DNA from: Thamnaconus septentrionalis
Lineage: Eukaryota > Chordata > Actinopteri > Tetraodontiformes > Monacanthidae
DNA length: 64,000 nucleotides
Assembly: GCA_009823395.1 (NCBI GenBank)
Contig: CM020514.1
Span: 3,062,966 to 3,126,965 of the forward strand
Direction: 5' to 3'
The notes beneath the pieces are model-generated. The model did no database searches. It saw nothing but the letters and a program-made list of their open reading frames with translations, and was not told the DNA's origin. How positions within the stretch are numbered: position 1 is the first letter of the stretch; every line of letters starts with the position of its first letter. Below, piece after piece: positions 35,148-46,959 of this stretch. The position numbers and the translations under genes are program-made.

Positions 35148-37071
35148 ATGGAGACCCTCAGAGAAGCACTCGACGCCTGCTTCTCGCCGCTGCACAACAC
35201 GTCGTGCAGGGGGTGCTCGGCACCGCGTCGCGCCGAGCACCCCCTGCTTTACTTCGTGCTGGCCTCCATCTCCCTGCTCACCGTCGCCCTCAACCTGCTC
35301 GTCGTCATCTGCATCGCTCACTTCAGGCATAAGGATTAACCTAACATTCTGTCCCTTCTTTAGGTTAACGAGATCAGCTCGAATAACACGATAGATGTAT
35401 TTGATATATTTATTCTGTGTGTTTCAGGTTTTTTTTTTTATATACCGTATTTTTGTTAGATATACAGGATGTCCCGAGAAATTTGACATTGTTTTAAAAG
35501 CAATTATCTTGAAAATTGCTAAGTCTACCTCAATGAAACGGAACAGTTTAGGTGTTGAACGTCATCAAGTTCATGATGGGACCAATTTCAGAAGTGTTCG
35601 ATATGTGCACCGCCTGTGACACGACACACATCCACTGGGTGTGCCGTGTCTCAACTGGGTGACTGTGTGCGAGCATTTTCCAAGACACGAAATGACTTCT
35701 CTGTGGGAGTGAACAGTATGGCTTAACCTGAAAACAGAACAAAAATGAAACATTAAATATAAAATCTTGGATCTGTTTTTTTTTTTTTTTCAACAAGAAT
35801 TTCCAAAATTATTGGCCTGAGAAATGATGTCAAATTTTGTGGGACAACCTGTATTTTGGTCGTTCTTATAGGCACATTCACTTAGTTGTGTGTGTTAAAC
35901 CACAAAAGAGTCAACGAAGCCGACTGTTCTCTCAATCACTTTTACTAAGACATTGGAAATGCTTTTCGTTAAACACCAAAATGTTCCCATGCTTGTTCGG
36001 CACATCTTGGCTGATTTTCATGCACTCATAATGATCGCAGGGTGTTCAATATCGTTATTTCATAAAACTGGTTATATGAAATGAAGTTCAATGTAGAATT
36101 GAGTCAGTGACCGCAAACTTTTGAACGGTTGTGTGCATCTTAGAGTTACTGGGTTTATTTATTTGCAGATTCTTATTTGTAAATGGACATTTTAATTGTA
36201 ATGTTGACAAGCACTGTAATAATATTTGTGATGGAAATCAAGTTTTCTCCTCTCCAGGCAGCTGCACACTCCCACCAACCTGCTCCTCCTCTCTCTGGCT
36301 GTCTCGGACCTCCTGGTGGGCCTCCTGTTGATGCCTGCCCAGATCATCCTCATAGGCGGCTGTTGGTTTTTAGGGAGCTTCGCCTGTGGACTCTTCTATT
36401 ATTCCTCTTACATCTTGACATCTGCCTCAGTGGGAAACATGGTGCTCATATCAATTGACCGATACGTGTCCATCTGCGACCCTTTGTCCTACCCCAACAA
36501 GATCACCCAGGGTCGAGTCAAGGTCTGCGTGTGTGTGTGTTGGGCCCTGTCTGTGTTCTATAACGGTGTCATACTGAGAGACTTCCTGAAACACCCCGAT
36601 CTTTATAATTCCTGCTACGGACAGTGCGTAGTCGTAATTGACTCCACCACCGGAGCCGTTGACGTCATGCTGACTTTTGTTTGCCCGGTTGCCATCATTG
36701 TTGTCCTGTATGTGAGAGTTTTTGTGGTGGCTGTGTCTCAGGCCCGAGCCATGAGGTCTCACGTAACAGCTGCGTCAGTGCAGGGTTCAGTGAGAGTCTG
36801 GGTGAAGAAGTCGGAGATAAAAGCAGCCAGGACTCTCGGTGTCATTGTTGCTCTATTTGTAGTTTGTTTCTGTCCATATTTCTATCCGTCACTCGCAGGC
36901 CAGGACTTGTCGACCAGTGTGGCTTTCTCAGTTTTTGGGGTCTGGCTATTTTTTTGTAACTCCTTTCTAAACCCATTAATCTATGCATTTTTCTACCCCT
37001 GGTTCAGGAGGGCCATGAGACTCATTGTCACGCTTCAGATGCCTATTTCTGCGAATGCCAAGATATTTTAG
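35148..37071 (+). CDS. Trace amine-associated receptor A (two exons, GC donor)
   Basis: A seven-helix olfactory amine receptor of the cilia of olfactory neurons, coupling to Golf. Exon 1 (35148-35326) gives METLREALDACFSPLHNTSC with one N-glycosylation site, then TM1, ending HFR. Exon 2 (36258-37071) begins QLHTPTN and carries SIDRYVSIC (DRY motif), CFCPYFYP in TM6, and the TAAR fingerprint NSFLNPLIYAFFYPWF in TM7. Total about 330 residues. Phases match (2/1), but the donor is AG|GC rather than AG|GT, so expression depends on a GC-AG intron. By helix counting from DRY, position 3.32 is Ser, not Asp; Asp5.42 is present (AVDVML..CP). Exon 2 is nearly identical to receptors B and C while exon 1 is not. 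AATAAA is at about 37205. A chain-initiating ATG at 35100 in the same frame is less likely (MQQLDNEP leader absent from paralogues). Confidence 0.8.
35460..35857. mobile_element. MITE in TAAR A intron (ATACAGG.TGTCCC ends)
   Basis: The left end ATACAGGATGTCCCGAGAAA and the right end, inverted, ATACAGGTTGTCCCACAAAA form a terminal inverted repeat of about 27 bases. In unit 2 only its left half remains, up to the 3.3-kb deletion. Confidence 0.65.
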
Positions 37072-38580
37072 GGGGTAAAAAAGAGCAGCAATCCTGTTGG
37101 CAGTCTTGTTGTCTCCTTGTGAGCCTGATAGGCCATTTGAGGATGTCATTGGATGTTTGTTTGCTGAAAGTAAGTTGCAAACATTATATGAAAAGTGCTG
37201 TACAAATAAAATTTTCTGACATGAGCTTGTTCATAAGTCTTTGAAACAAGTTATTCACACTAATACCTAAGTACCACCTTCTGCTAAATTGAGGCTACAG
37301 GCTCTTTCAATTTCAGAGCCAGCCACAGTAACCAGAGATGTACCGTTACGTAACGCTACAGGTTTAGGTGCATCAGTAGTTTTGATTCTGAAGTGTGTAG
37401 GAATGATTCTGTAATGATGACTTTTATTGTATTTTGCATAGCACATCATTATTTTTAATGTATTAACTTATTTATTAAATTTGAGTTTGAAAACTGTTAT
37501 GTTACACTGGACCATCATGGATAAACAGCTTGTCCAGTTTACTGAAACATTGAGTCATAGCACAAGGGAGACTTAAATTGTCCTATGTTCAAAAGCAGAA
37601 CAGTTTATTGAAGTGTTGGCTAATTGTTATGTAAGGATTTTTACCCACGACAGATAAGATGGACAAATTGCTTTAAGGTATTTTTGGTCTCTATAACAAT
37701 GTGTTCAGTGCTGAATTCAGCCAAGCCACATTCCAGCTGAGCTATATCAATTTTGAATTTTTGTCATATGTGAACATGGCTAATACAATTAAACAATCAA
37801 AATAATAAATTAGCATTAATAAATAAAGAAGCACAATGTAACTTAAATAAATTAGAATAAGAAAAATTTGATGAGGGATACAGTATATAGACTGAACACA
37901 TGGCATTGTAATTACACTGGTATGGTCCTTGAAACATTATGACATGTTATTTCTGCGACTGAACAAAGCGCACATATGTTTTGACCCAAACCTCCAAAGG
38001 AACAAATAAAGTTGTCTTGAATTAGTCTGTTGTGATTACAGTATGACAGTACCCTCACATTCCTAAGAGAAAAACAAATAAATATGGTATTGCTAAAAAA
38101 AAAAAAAAAAATGGACCACTGACTTGCAGAATACACTATGCATATTTAAAATGCTACCCCACTGCATGGTTTTAGACCCTGTGAAGAACAGCCAATTAAT
38201 CCAGGGTGTAACACCGCTTTGCCCCAAGACAGTTGGTATTTGACTCTCAGTGCAGGACAACACCGAAAATGGATGGATTCATTTACTTGAGGTCCTTAAG
38301 GCGGATTCTATCCACTCCCAGAGCCTTGCCAGTTCGGAGCTTAAGACCTACCTTTGTGACTTCAGCTTGATGCATGAATCATCAACAAGATGGCAAGGTG
38401 TTGGTATGGAGGAAAAGGGTAGATAAAACCAACAATATTTCAAAATAGATTTTTGACATGACATAGACCTTTTGGCACATTTTTTTTTGAAAACTGAAGC
38501 GAGCTAAAGAGGTGAATACACTTTCAAGTCTCCAGTCTCTCATATCAAGTAAGTGAACTGAAATATACATAAATATTTTG
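37072..38580. other. Unassigned 3' flank of TAAR A (absent from unit 2)
   Basis: AT-rich; no coding region recognised. It lies wholly within the 3,288-base segment missing from unit 2, so there is no duplicate for comparison. Confidence 0.5.
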
Positions 38581-38589
38581 TTGCGTGAA

Positions 38590-38810
38590 AACATCAATCA
38601 ATCAATCAATCAACTTTTATTTGTACAGCACTAAATCACAACGAAAGGCGTGTCAAAGCACTTTGCACAATTAGGAGAAAACCAACTGAACCCTCCAGAG
38701 AATGCAAGGTGCGACAGGGTCAAGGAAAACTCTTCTATAGGAAGAAACACCAAACTCGAGAGGGTGGTCATCTGCTTTGACCGGTTGGGGTGAAAAGGAA
38801 ATTTAAAAAC
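38590..38810 (-). repeat. Dispersed teleost repeat with (CAAT)n head
   Basis: Begins with the simple repeat (ATCA)n, then CTTTTATTTGTACAGCAC, CAAAGCACTTTGCACAATTA, ACTGAACCCTCCAGAGAATG and GACCGGTTGGGGTGA. I recognise this as a common interspersed fish repeat, but cannot name the class. Confidence 0.5.
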
Positions 38811-38869
38811 ACAAGAGAGACATAGACACTTTGCTCACACTAAAAGAACAAAGCTTGCTTCCAGACAAA

Positions 38870-39445
38870 GCGAGAAAGTGAGGGAAAAGTGTCATCTGGT
38901 GCAGGACAAGATAAAGAAAGGGATGGAGGACGATCACCAAATCTCCTGGATGAGGTGCGAAAAAGCAGAACAGTGCAAGATCACCTGGGCTGAGCTGCAG
39001 GCTCCGAACCACAGTACATTAAGTTTTCTCATTTGCTCGGTGTATGACATTCTTTCCTAGCCCATTCAGACTCTCCATCATGCCAACTGTACCAAAGAGT
39101 GGCAATCTGGAACATATCCTCACCTGCTGTCCAAAGGCTGTGGGGGATGCACGGTACTGCTGGCACCATGATCAGGCCCTCATGGCTCTGGCAGATACAG
39201 TCAACACAGCAATTTAGAACAAGAATCTGCATTTTACCAAGAACTCCACCACCTTAATCATAGTTAGGGAGAAAGCTCAACATCAGCCATGCGCCCCAGG
39301 TGGACTCCTTGCCAATACAAGGGACTGACATCTTCAAGTCTACCTGGGAAGACAGCTCAAGTTCTCGTATCACATCATGGCCACATCGTGCTGCCCAGAC
39401 ATTGCGATAACATTGGAGTCAACCAGGCAAGAGATGGACAGGCGC
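38870..39445 (+). mobile_element. Non-LTR retrotransposon, C-terminal ORF2 fragment
   Basis: Frameshifted translation reads KITWAELQAPNHSTLSFLIC and SVYDIL, then LEHILTCCPKAVGDARYCWH and HDQALMALADTVNTAI, then GGLLANTRD and LGRQLKFSYHIMA. The LEHIL..CPKA...RYRWRHDQ block is the C-terminal cysteine/histidine region of an abundant fish non-LTR family. Unit 2 keeps only the first part (to about 48167). Confidence 0.6.
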
Positions 39446-39876
39446 TTTTCCACTACTACCTACTTAGCTTGGGTTGTGCCGTGTCGACTTGGCTGGGCTC
39501 GGTACGACTGCTTCCATTGCAACTTGGTACCACGCTGAGATGAGAGAGTAGTAGAGAGTCCAGCCTCTGTGAAGGAGTTGGGTTCCATGCCCTGTGTGGA
39601 GCCGAGTCTGATTATCTCTCGTTGGTATCATATGACCTCCTGCACAGGGTCAGGGTCTTTCCACCCCAGCTATGTAACATTCCATGTTTCAAACACAATT
39701 GTTGTTGTAAACGGATTGGGGTGCTGAGGTCCCTTCCCACGACCGCCACCCAATCCACAATGCATTGGACCCTTAGGTCACGTTTCCACTAGCAGTACTC
39801 GCCTCGGCACAAGTCAGGTCGTCCCAGCACCTCATGACATCCCAGCACCCACCTGCTCGAGCTGCAGGAACACCAG

Positions 39877-40075
39877 GTGAGAAAATGTCCTGAGGGCTGT
39901 AAATCCACACAAAGCGGCGGGCCAGACGGAGTGCTGAGCAAAGTGCTAAAGGTCTGCGCTGATCAACTCTCAGGGGTCCTGACAAGGATATTCAACACCT
40001 CCCTGAAACAGGCCACCGTTCCATCCTGTCTGAAAACAGCCACCATCATTCTTGTTCCCAAGAAGAACTCTATAA
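39877..40075 (+). mobile_element. Reverse-transcriptase N-terminal fragment of a non-LTR element (unit 1)
   Basis: Encodes GGPDGVLSKVLKVCADQLSG then VLTRIFNTSLKQATVPSCLK and TATIILVPKK, the finger region of CR1/L2-like reverse transcriptases. It is cut off where the next element starts (CCAAGATGGCGGCG). The copy in unit 2 is at 48278-48476. Confidence 0.65.
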
Positions 40076-41820
40076 GTGACCAAGATGGCGGCGCGTGAAC
40101 AACGCGAGGCTCAGTGTCTCTCCAGAATCTGCTACTTAGCGGTATTCTACCTACTCCTGACTGGATCATTCATCCCCAATTGCTCTGCGTTGCTGTCCTA
40201 CAGCAGACGGGAGCTTTTGGACATTTGGACTAAAAATTCTGACAGATTTATCGCCGATCTCCGACTCATCCCAGAGATCTCCAGAACACCGGAGGCTGCT
40301 CACTCTTCCCGGCCGGGTGGAAGTGCACGCACGTAAATCGATTGGGAGAATGTAAACAAAGGCGAGGTAGGCGCAGAGGGCTACGAGCTAAGCTAAAGCT
40401 AATACCACACCGGCTCCCTTTACCCAGCATTTTCCTCGCCAATGTCCATTCTCTGGCAAACAAGATGGATGAAATTTGGCTCTCCATCACCAACAACAAA
40501 CGGATTATGGACTCAAATGTCATGATTTTCACTGAAACATGGCTAAATAACAGCCGCCCGGATAATGCTATTGAGTTTGCAGGACGTCACACACACCGAG
40601 TCGACAGGATAGCAGACGACTCTGGCAAAACCAGAGGTGGAGACTGGTGCATTTATATCAACAAAGCTTGGTGCACGGACTCTATTACTACCGAGAGACA
40701 ATGCTCACCTAATGAGGAGTTCTTAATGGTCAAATGCAGGCCCTTCTATCTCCCCAGAGAATTCACTTCCATCATACTCACTGCAGTGTATACCCCCCCG
40801 GATGCTAATGCTAAGCTGGCTATGAAAGAACTTTATGCAGCCATAAGCAAACACCAGACCAAACACCCGGAGGCTGCCTTTATTGTTGCTGGTGACTTCA
40901 ACCACTCCAACTTGAAGACAGTCCTCTCCAGATTCTACCAACATGTCTCCTGTAACACCAGAGGGACAAGACTCTGGACCATATTACTTACAAAGCAAAA
41001 CCCCTCCCCCACATTGGACAATCGGACCACCTCTCCCTGTTCCTCACACCTCGGTACTCACCTCTCATTCAACGCATGAAACCCCCTGTGAGGCCAATAA
41101 ACGTATGGCCAAAGGGAACAGACGCTGTACTCCAGGACCGGTTCAGAAACACAGACTGGAATATGTTCACCCACACAGACTTGAACCAGTACGCCTCATC
41201 TGAACTGGACCACATCTCCACCACTATAAACAGCGTCACCACCCACAAACGGATCACTATGTACCCCAATCAAAAGCCTTGGATGAACCGGATGTTTGTC
41301 TCTTGCTGAAGACCCGCAACATCGCCTTCAGGTCAGGGGATGGACAGGCCTACAGTACAACCAGGGCTGAGCTGAAGAGGGGCATCAAAAAGGCCAAACA
41401 CCACTACAAAGGGAAGGTAGAAGAACACTTCTCCAAATACAGGACTACAGGACCACCAACCCCTCCCCTACCTCCTCTGATGTCTCCTTCCTCAACGAGC
41501 TTAACAACTTTTATTTTGGTTTTGAGAGGGGGAACCCAATAACTGCAACCAAGGCAGATGTGACTCCAGACCTCCAACCACTGACTCCCTTCCCCACTGA
41601 TGTAGGAGCGGTGCTGAACAGCATTAAAGTACACAAGGCTGCGGGTCCTGATGGTATCCCTGGACGTGTTCTCAGAGCGTGTTCTGGGGAACTGGCAGGA
41701 GTGCTGACAGACATATTCAACCTGTCCTTAGCCCGCACTGTGGTACCGACCTGCTTCAAGCCCACCTCCATCGTCCCGATACCCAAAGACTTGAACATTG
41801 TGTTAATAAACTTAAAATGA
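40076..41820 (+). mobile_element. L2-like (Maui-type) LINE, 5' part, unit 1 copy
   Basis: Starts at CCAAGATGGCGGCG with a 5' leader frame (MAAREQREAQ...). The apurinic endonuclease follows (FLANVHSLANKMDEI, MIFTETWLN, AVYTPPDANAK, AAFIVAGDFNHSNLK). A frameshift near 40966 breaks the endonuclease. The linker (RAELKRGIKKAKHHYKGKVE) and the first reverse-transcriptase block ([20 protein letters not shown]) follow, and the element stops at about 41820. The catalytic part of the transcriptase is absent. It shares its insertion site with the unit 2 copy, so it predates the duplication. Confidence 0.75.
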
Positions 41821-41824
41821 TACA

Positions 41825-43125
41825 CACAAATCTAATCTTCTTTGTGCTTAGTATGTACATAGCAACATTTAGAGACTCAGATTGCAATTCATTGGTTGAG
41901 AAACAAATTCATTGTCATAGTCTGTGGTCCCCCTGAAATAGCCTTGGTCATCCGATAGCCACCCCAAGGATAAAAGTCTAGTTCCACCACTGAATGTGGG
42001 AGTTCCTTAGCTCGGATAACAGAATGCGTACCCACAGAATCGGCAAAAAAAGTATTGTCTTTGTCGATGATTTTCAGTGTGACGCTTGGAAACTTCTCAA
42101 AGGGAGTGGCCTTGTACATAATGTATGTCTCGGGTGGGGTCAATTTGGGTTTTTCCAGTTTGTTGATGGTGTTCTGGACTAGGGTGGTGAGGCTGGTATT
42201 GAGGTGTAAATTGTCCTTACTCCTCGCCCATGTCGGCTGTCAGGTTTTACAGGGACAGCCTCTGGCCCAGTGGTCACAAAAGCCACAAATCAAATGGGAG
42301 CCATCACCTTGGCCTCGGGCTAATCTCGGGTCACCTTCTCGTCCTTCACCGGGCGTTGTTAGGCTGTGGGCTGTTTGGGTCGGTGTTTGGACCATGGTGA
42401 GGTGGGCTCGGTGTTTGGCGTCTTTGCGCTTCTGCTCTTCTGCTTCCTTTATACACTGGATTTGACGTTCAGCGTGGGCTGCATGATGGTGGAGTTCATT
42501 AAGGCAGGCTACATCAACACCGACCAGCGTGACTGGTTGACGGCCTCAGAGATCTGGGGAAGCAGACCGCTATGGAAGGCATTGGACATATGCGTCTCCC
42601 ACGTGGTTGGTTGTGGTCCGGGGTTACCTGGTTCTTGCTGGTCGCTGCTTTCGTTGAAAATTTTGTGGGGTCGGACATGCACAGTCTGCCTTATCACCAA
42701 TAATGTACATGGGCCTTACGAGTTATTTTTCTTACTTTTTTATTGCACGATGGGAAGATAGCCCAACCAATTTTGTTGTAGCTACCTGTCGCAATGACAA
42801 TCAAGGATATTTGGATTTGGATAACACACTTTGACGTGTGTTATTCCCTCTGTGTCCCTGGACTCATTTGTTTTACTATCTTTTGTAGTCTAATAATTTT
42901 GTTTTGACAGTCTAATTTAGCACTTTACTTTACCGTTGACTCATATTGAAAAAACTGTCCTTCCTGTGGGCGCTCTGGGACGACAGATTGGCCAGTCATT
43001 GCACAAATTCTCAAACTCCATGGGGTTAATGGTCACCTGTGCTGAGAAGTTATCAAGAACATCTTGGAGTCCACAATGGCTGTGGATCTGGAAGAGGGAT
43101 CCATGGTGTGCCACTTGGACACAGG
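41825..43125 (-). mobile_element. Retrovirus-like gag/protease relic, unit 1 copy
   Basis: Read on the minus strand, a gag-like part is followed by a protease-like part with the element's reading frame broken in several places. The gag-like part includes a compressed zinc knuckle (cysteine pair, then HWARGC; spacing shorter than the usual C-x2-C-x4-H-x4-C). In the protease part the aspartyl active-site triplet is altered (D-S-V instead of D-T/S-G). No LTRs or polymerase are seen. It is a degenerate fossil with no intact protein. Confidence 0.55.
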
Positions 43126-43251
43126 CACTCATGTCGTTGTCTCTCCAAAACAAAAGGTGTACGTTGCACAAGAGCATACAAAAGGGGAGGAGAGCAACTG
43201 AAAGCAGTATTTAATGAGGCAACGCAATCAGAGTCACTTTTATTTGTCTCT

Positions 43252-44792
43252 ATGGACACCCTGGGAGAAACTGATGCCTGCTTTCCACAGCTGCTCAATG
43301 TGTCCTGCAGGAGGCCTGTGCAGCATCACGCCAATACACTTTTGCTTTACATCCTGCTGCCTTCTATCTCTCTGCTCACTGTAGCTCTCAACCTGCTTGT
43401 CATTATCTCCATTTCTCATTTCAGGTATGAAGAAAATGTACGACATTTTTAAATGACTGTCATGCATTTTGATTTTCCTTGCAGATGATGGTTTTGGAAG
43501 AAGAGATAAAACACTTTTTGGATACCCTTCACATGTACAAACACTCCAAGAAAATGTGTGGGGAAAATCTTGTTGGTGTTTCAAACGGTGCGGCTGCAAC
43601 AGACACTAAAGATACTAAAATGCATTGTATTTACTGTAAACAAGAAAAAAATAGCACAGTGAATTGTACTTGCCCTGGATGTGTGGCAAAAGGCACATGA
43701 TTTTACTGAGACATCCAGTTTGCACAGCACAATACAACAGTTTACTGAATAAGGGAGCAATGTGGGGCATGGTTGCCCATACTATATCATAAATGCAGAA
43801 GGTGTCCAAAAATCTTTTCCCACGACTGTATTTACGTGAAAATATAATTGAATTTGATTTATTTTTTATTTATTTCTGTGACTCTTTTTTAAGTGAAACA
43901 CTGCCGGTTCCTATTTGTAGATGGACATTTTAATTGTAATGTTGACAAGCACTGCAATAATATTTGTGATGGAAATCATGTTTCTCCTCTCCAGGCAGCT
44001 GCACACCCCACCAACCTGCTCCTCCTCTCTCTGGCTGTCTCGGACCTCCTGGTGGGCCTCCTGTTGATGCCTGCCCAGATCCTCCTCATAGGCGGCTGTT
44101 GGTATTTAGGGAGCTTCGTCTGTGGACTCTTCGATTATTCCTCTTTCATCTTGACATCTGCCTCAGTGGGAAACATGGTGCTCATATCAATTGACCGATA
44201 CGTGTCCATCTGTTACCCTTTGTCCTACCCCAACAAGGTCACCCAGGGTCGAGTCAAGGTCTGCGTGTGTGTGTGTTGGGCCCTCTCTGTGTTCTATAAC
44301 GGTGTCATACTGAGAGACTTCCTGAAACACCCCGATCTCTATAATTCCTGCTACGGACAGTGCATAGTCGTAATTGACTCCACCACCGGAGCCGTTGACG
44401 TCATGCTGACTTTTGTTTGCCCGGTTGCCATCATTGTTGTCCTGTATGTCAGAGTTTTTGTGGTGGCTGTGTCTCAGGCCCGAGCCATGAGGTCTCACGT
44501 AACAGCTGTGTCAGTGCAGGGTTCAGTGAGAGTCTGGGTGAAGAAGTCGGAAATAAAAGCAGCCAGGACTCTCGGTGTCATTGTGGGTGTATTCGTCATA
44601 TGTTTCTGTCCATATTTCTATCTGTCACTGGCAGGCCAGGACTTGCCGACCAGTGTGGCTTTCTCAGTTTTCGGGGTCTGGCTGCTTTATTGTAATTCCT
44701 GTTTGAACCCACTGGTCTATGCATTTTCTACCCTGGTTCAGGAGGGCCATGAGACTCATTGTCACGCTTCAGATATTGCAGCCCGGCTCTAA
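43252..44792 (+). pseudogene. Trace amine-associated receptor B (pseudogene; unit 1 counterpart of C)
   Basis: Exon 1 (43252-43424, donor AG|GTATGA) is identical in translation to exon 1 of receptor C. Exon 2 begins at 43995 but has lost one base just after the acceptor (CACACCCCACC where C has CACACTCCCACC), so the spliced frame breaks at QLHT. A second lesion near 44728 (loss of one T and one C in the TM7 tract) replaces the FYPWF end with an unrelated tail. A continuous open frame (43893-44792) survives only because it reads through from the intron. TM2-TM6 otherwise match C. A poly(A) signal is retained at 44939-44944. It is a recent pseudogene, unless the differences are assembly errors. 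Confidence 0.8.
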
Positions 44793-44810
44793 TAACGTCA
44801 ACATATTGTA

Positions 44811-46958
44811 GAAAAAAAATGTAAGCAGTGTTGTTCTTTTCCTGTGTATTCATATGTTGATGTTTTGTACAATCAAAACATTGGAATTCTTGTTTTCTTT
44901 TTTTGTCAAAGTGCACATTCTCAGATTATTGTGAGATTAATAAAAACATTGGTTTTCACTCAGTGTGGTTGTTATTAATAATTACAACATTAAATGGATC
45001 AAATGTATGTTGAAATGCAGACGCAATTACAAGCAGTAGTGTAATCATATAATCTTTATTGACATTTTCATGTCAATGATGGCACTCAAATTGAGTGCCA
45101 TCCACAGGTTTATAAATGATAAATAACTTGTACAGGTCACTAAAAATACATTATTCTGTCTATAAAACATATTTTTAAAAGGTCACTTTAAACATGATTA
45201 TTAAGGCAAAGCAAAGGACTTTAAGCCAGCAGTTTAAAATGTGTAAGTATGCCCTCATTTCTTCAATGAACATCCACAACACTCAACATCAGATTATAAA
45301 ATCTCCCTTTTTCAATTTTAACACGGACCAGAGCCCAGGTGTCCTGTGGTCCCGGCCAGCTGCCAGGAATCTCCACCAAGACTCACACCTATTTGTATGC
45401 CAAAAGCTTTTCACACCAAACACAACAAAGCTCTTCCTTTCTTTTGCATGAAAAAAAAATCCATATCATTTTCATTTATACACTCACACACAGGCAAAGA
45501 GGCTCTCTGTTAATGAGTGTGGCAGTATTGTTGAGCCTCTTGCGATGTGCTATTGCTGCTGTTCATTGTTCAAACAAAGGGAATTGCATCCCACTTCCCT
45601 GCTGTCAAAAAAGCCAGGGAAGAATAGGACCACACCATTATTACTGTCATCTGTTTTACAAATGACTGTAATGAGTTTATTAAGGCTTCTCTGTCGAAAT
45701 GTAGATGTGCAGTAATACGCAGATGCAGTAAAACTTTGAATCATATCAAAATTGTCAATATATTGAAGTATATTGATTTGAAGGTTCTTTATATAAAAAA
45801 AAAATATTTCATACAATCTGTCAGTGGAATACTAGGCCCAATGTTGTTGTTGTGCAATGTTGTTATTAACTACTGCCAAATTCTTCCGCTTCAAATCACA
45901 GACAAGCATTACGTACAGTATACGGACAGCAGCATAAGTAGTCCGCTATTACACATTTTAGTCTTTTTACATTTTATAATAATTTGAGGCACAATTATAC
46001 ACCACTATTTATTTGTGTTTGTGTGTGTGTATATATATACTGTATATATATGTAATGTATGTATCATATACTTATGCGTGTGTCTATATTATTACATCTG
46101 AATTATTTAGTTATATGTATCTACATGTATATTATGTATTATATTATATCTATCTACTATATATTATGTATGTATTAGGTTGTTCACCCTGCAACTCTGA
46201 CTTCTTCTTCCTCTCCTTTCTCTTTCCCTCTCTCCCTACATTTTTTGTATTTTCTTTTCACCCCAACTGGTCAAAGCAGATGAGCGCCCTCTGGAGTTTG
46301 GATCTGCTCCACGTTTCTTCCTTGTCACTATCGCAACTTGCTTCCTCTGAAAGGGTTCAGGTGTTTTTCTCCTGATTGTACAAAGTAACTTTGAGACGCC
46401 TTTGATCTAACACTGTACAAATAAAAGTGCATTTATGATAAGAGTTTTAGACAATACAACAAGTGTAAATGCTGGAAAGTGGTTCTAAAGAAAATGGAAC
46501 TGAAACTGATGTTTATTTTGTTCACTATAAGTAACATAATTACATAACAAATACAAGTTCCAGAGATGCAAACATCTAAAACAAATATAAAGGCAGCCCT
46601 TGCAGGAACATTGGCAGGAGGTAAAATTGATAAACATATATTTTCTTTTATTTTTCTTGGCCTCTGATGTCCTTCAGTCACCGACACTGAAATCCCTCAG
46701 TTTTGTTCTTTAACTTTCTTAATCTCACATGACATCAGGTCTTACATGAGAAGGCTGATCAAAAATAACGATTAAGGTTCAATTTTAATGTAATAATAAT
46801 AGTTAAAACAATAGTTTACTGACCGCTGTCACACACACAGGCTGTTCGTGGCAGCTTTGATGTACCTTTGAGTGTGCGAGTTGATCAACCACAATGAGTA
46901 AACAAAGAAAAGGGAAAGACAGAACACAAAAGTTGGACTTTGGCCTCTCTGGTCTTCC
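44811..46958. other. Spacer between TAAR B and the truncated minus-strand TAAR (unit 1)
   Basis: No gene recognised. An inverted repeat GATGGCACTCAAATTGAGTGCCATC is at about 45078-45102 (also at 53707-53731). There is an AT/GT microsatellite at about 46010-46060. It matches unit 2 at 53491-56000 except for the 54315-54748 replacement. Confidence 0.6.
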
Positions 46959-46959
46959 G

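Noticed and set aside
36451..36762. 103-codon antisense frame repeated under receptors A, B and C
   Set aside because: It recurs only because the sense exons are near-identical copies, and it has no start context or domain.
38590..38612. Short regularly spaced repeats as a CRISPR-like array
   Set aside because: They are a simple (ATCA)n tract at the head of a dispersed fish repeat, in a eukaryotic genome.
43893..44792. 299-codon single-exon receptor gene
   Set aside because: The N-terminal 30 codons are intron sequence with no TM1 or glycosylation site. Paralogues show a two-exon structure, and the frame exists only because of a one-base loss after the acceptor.
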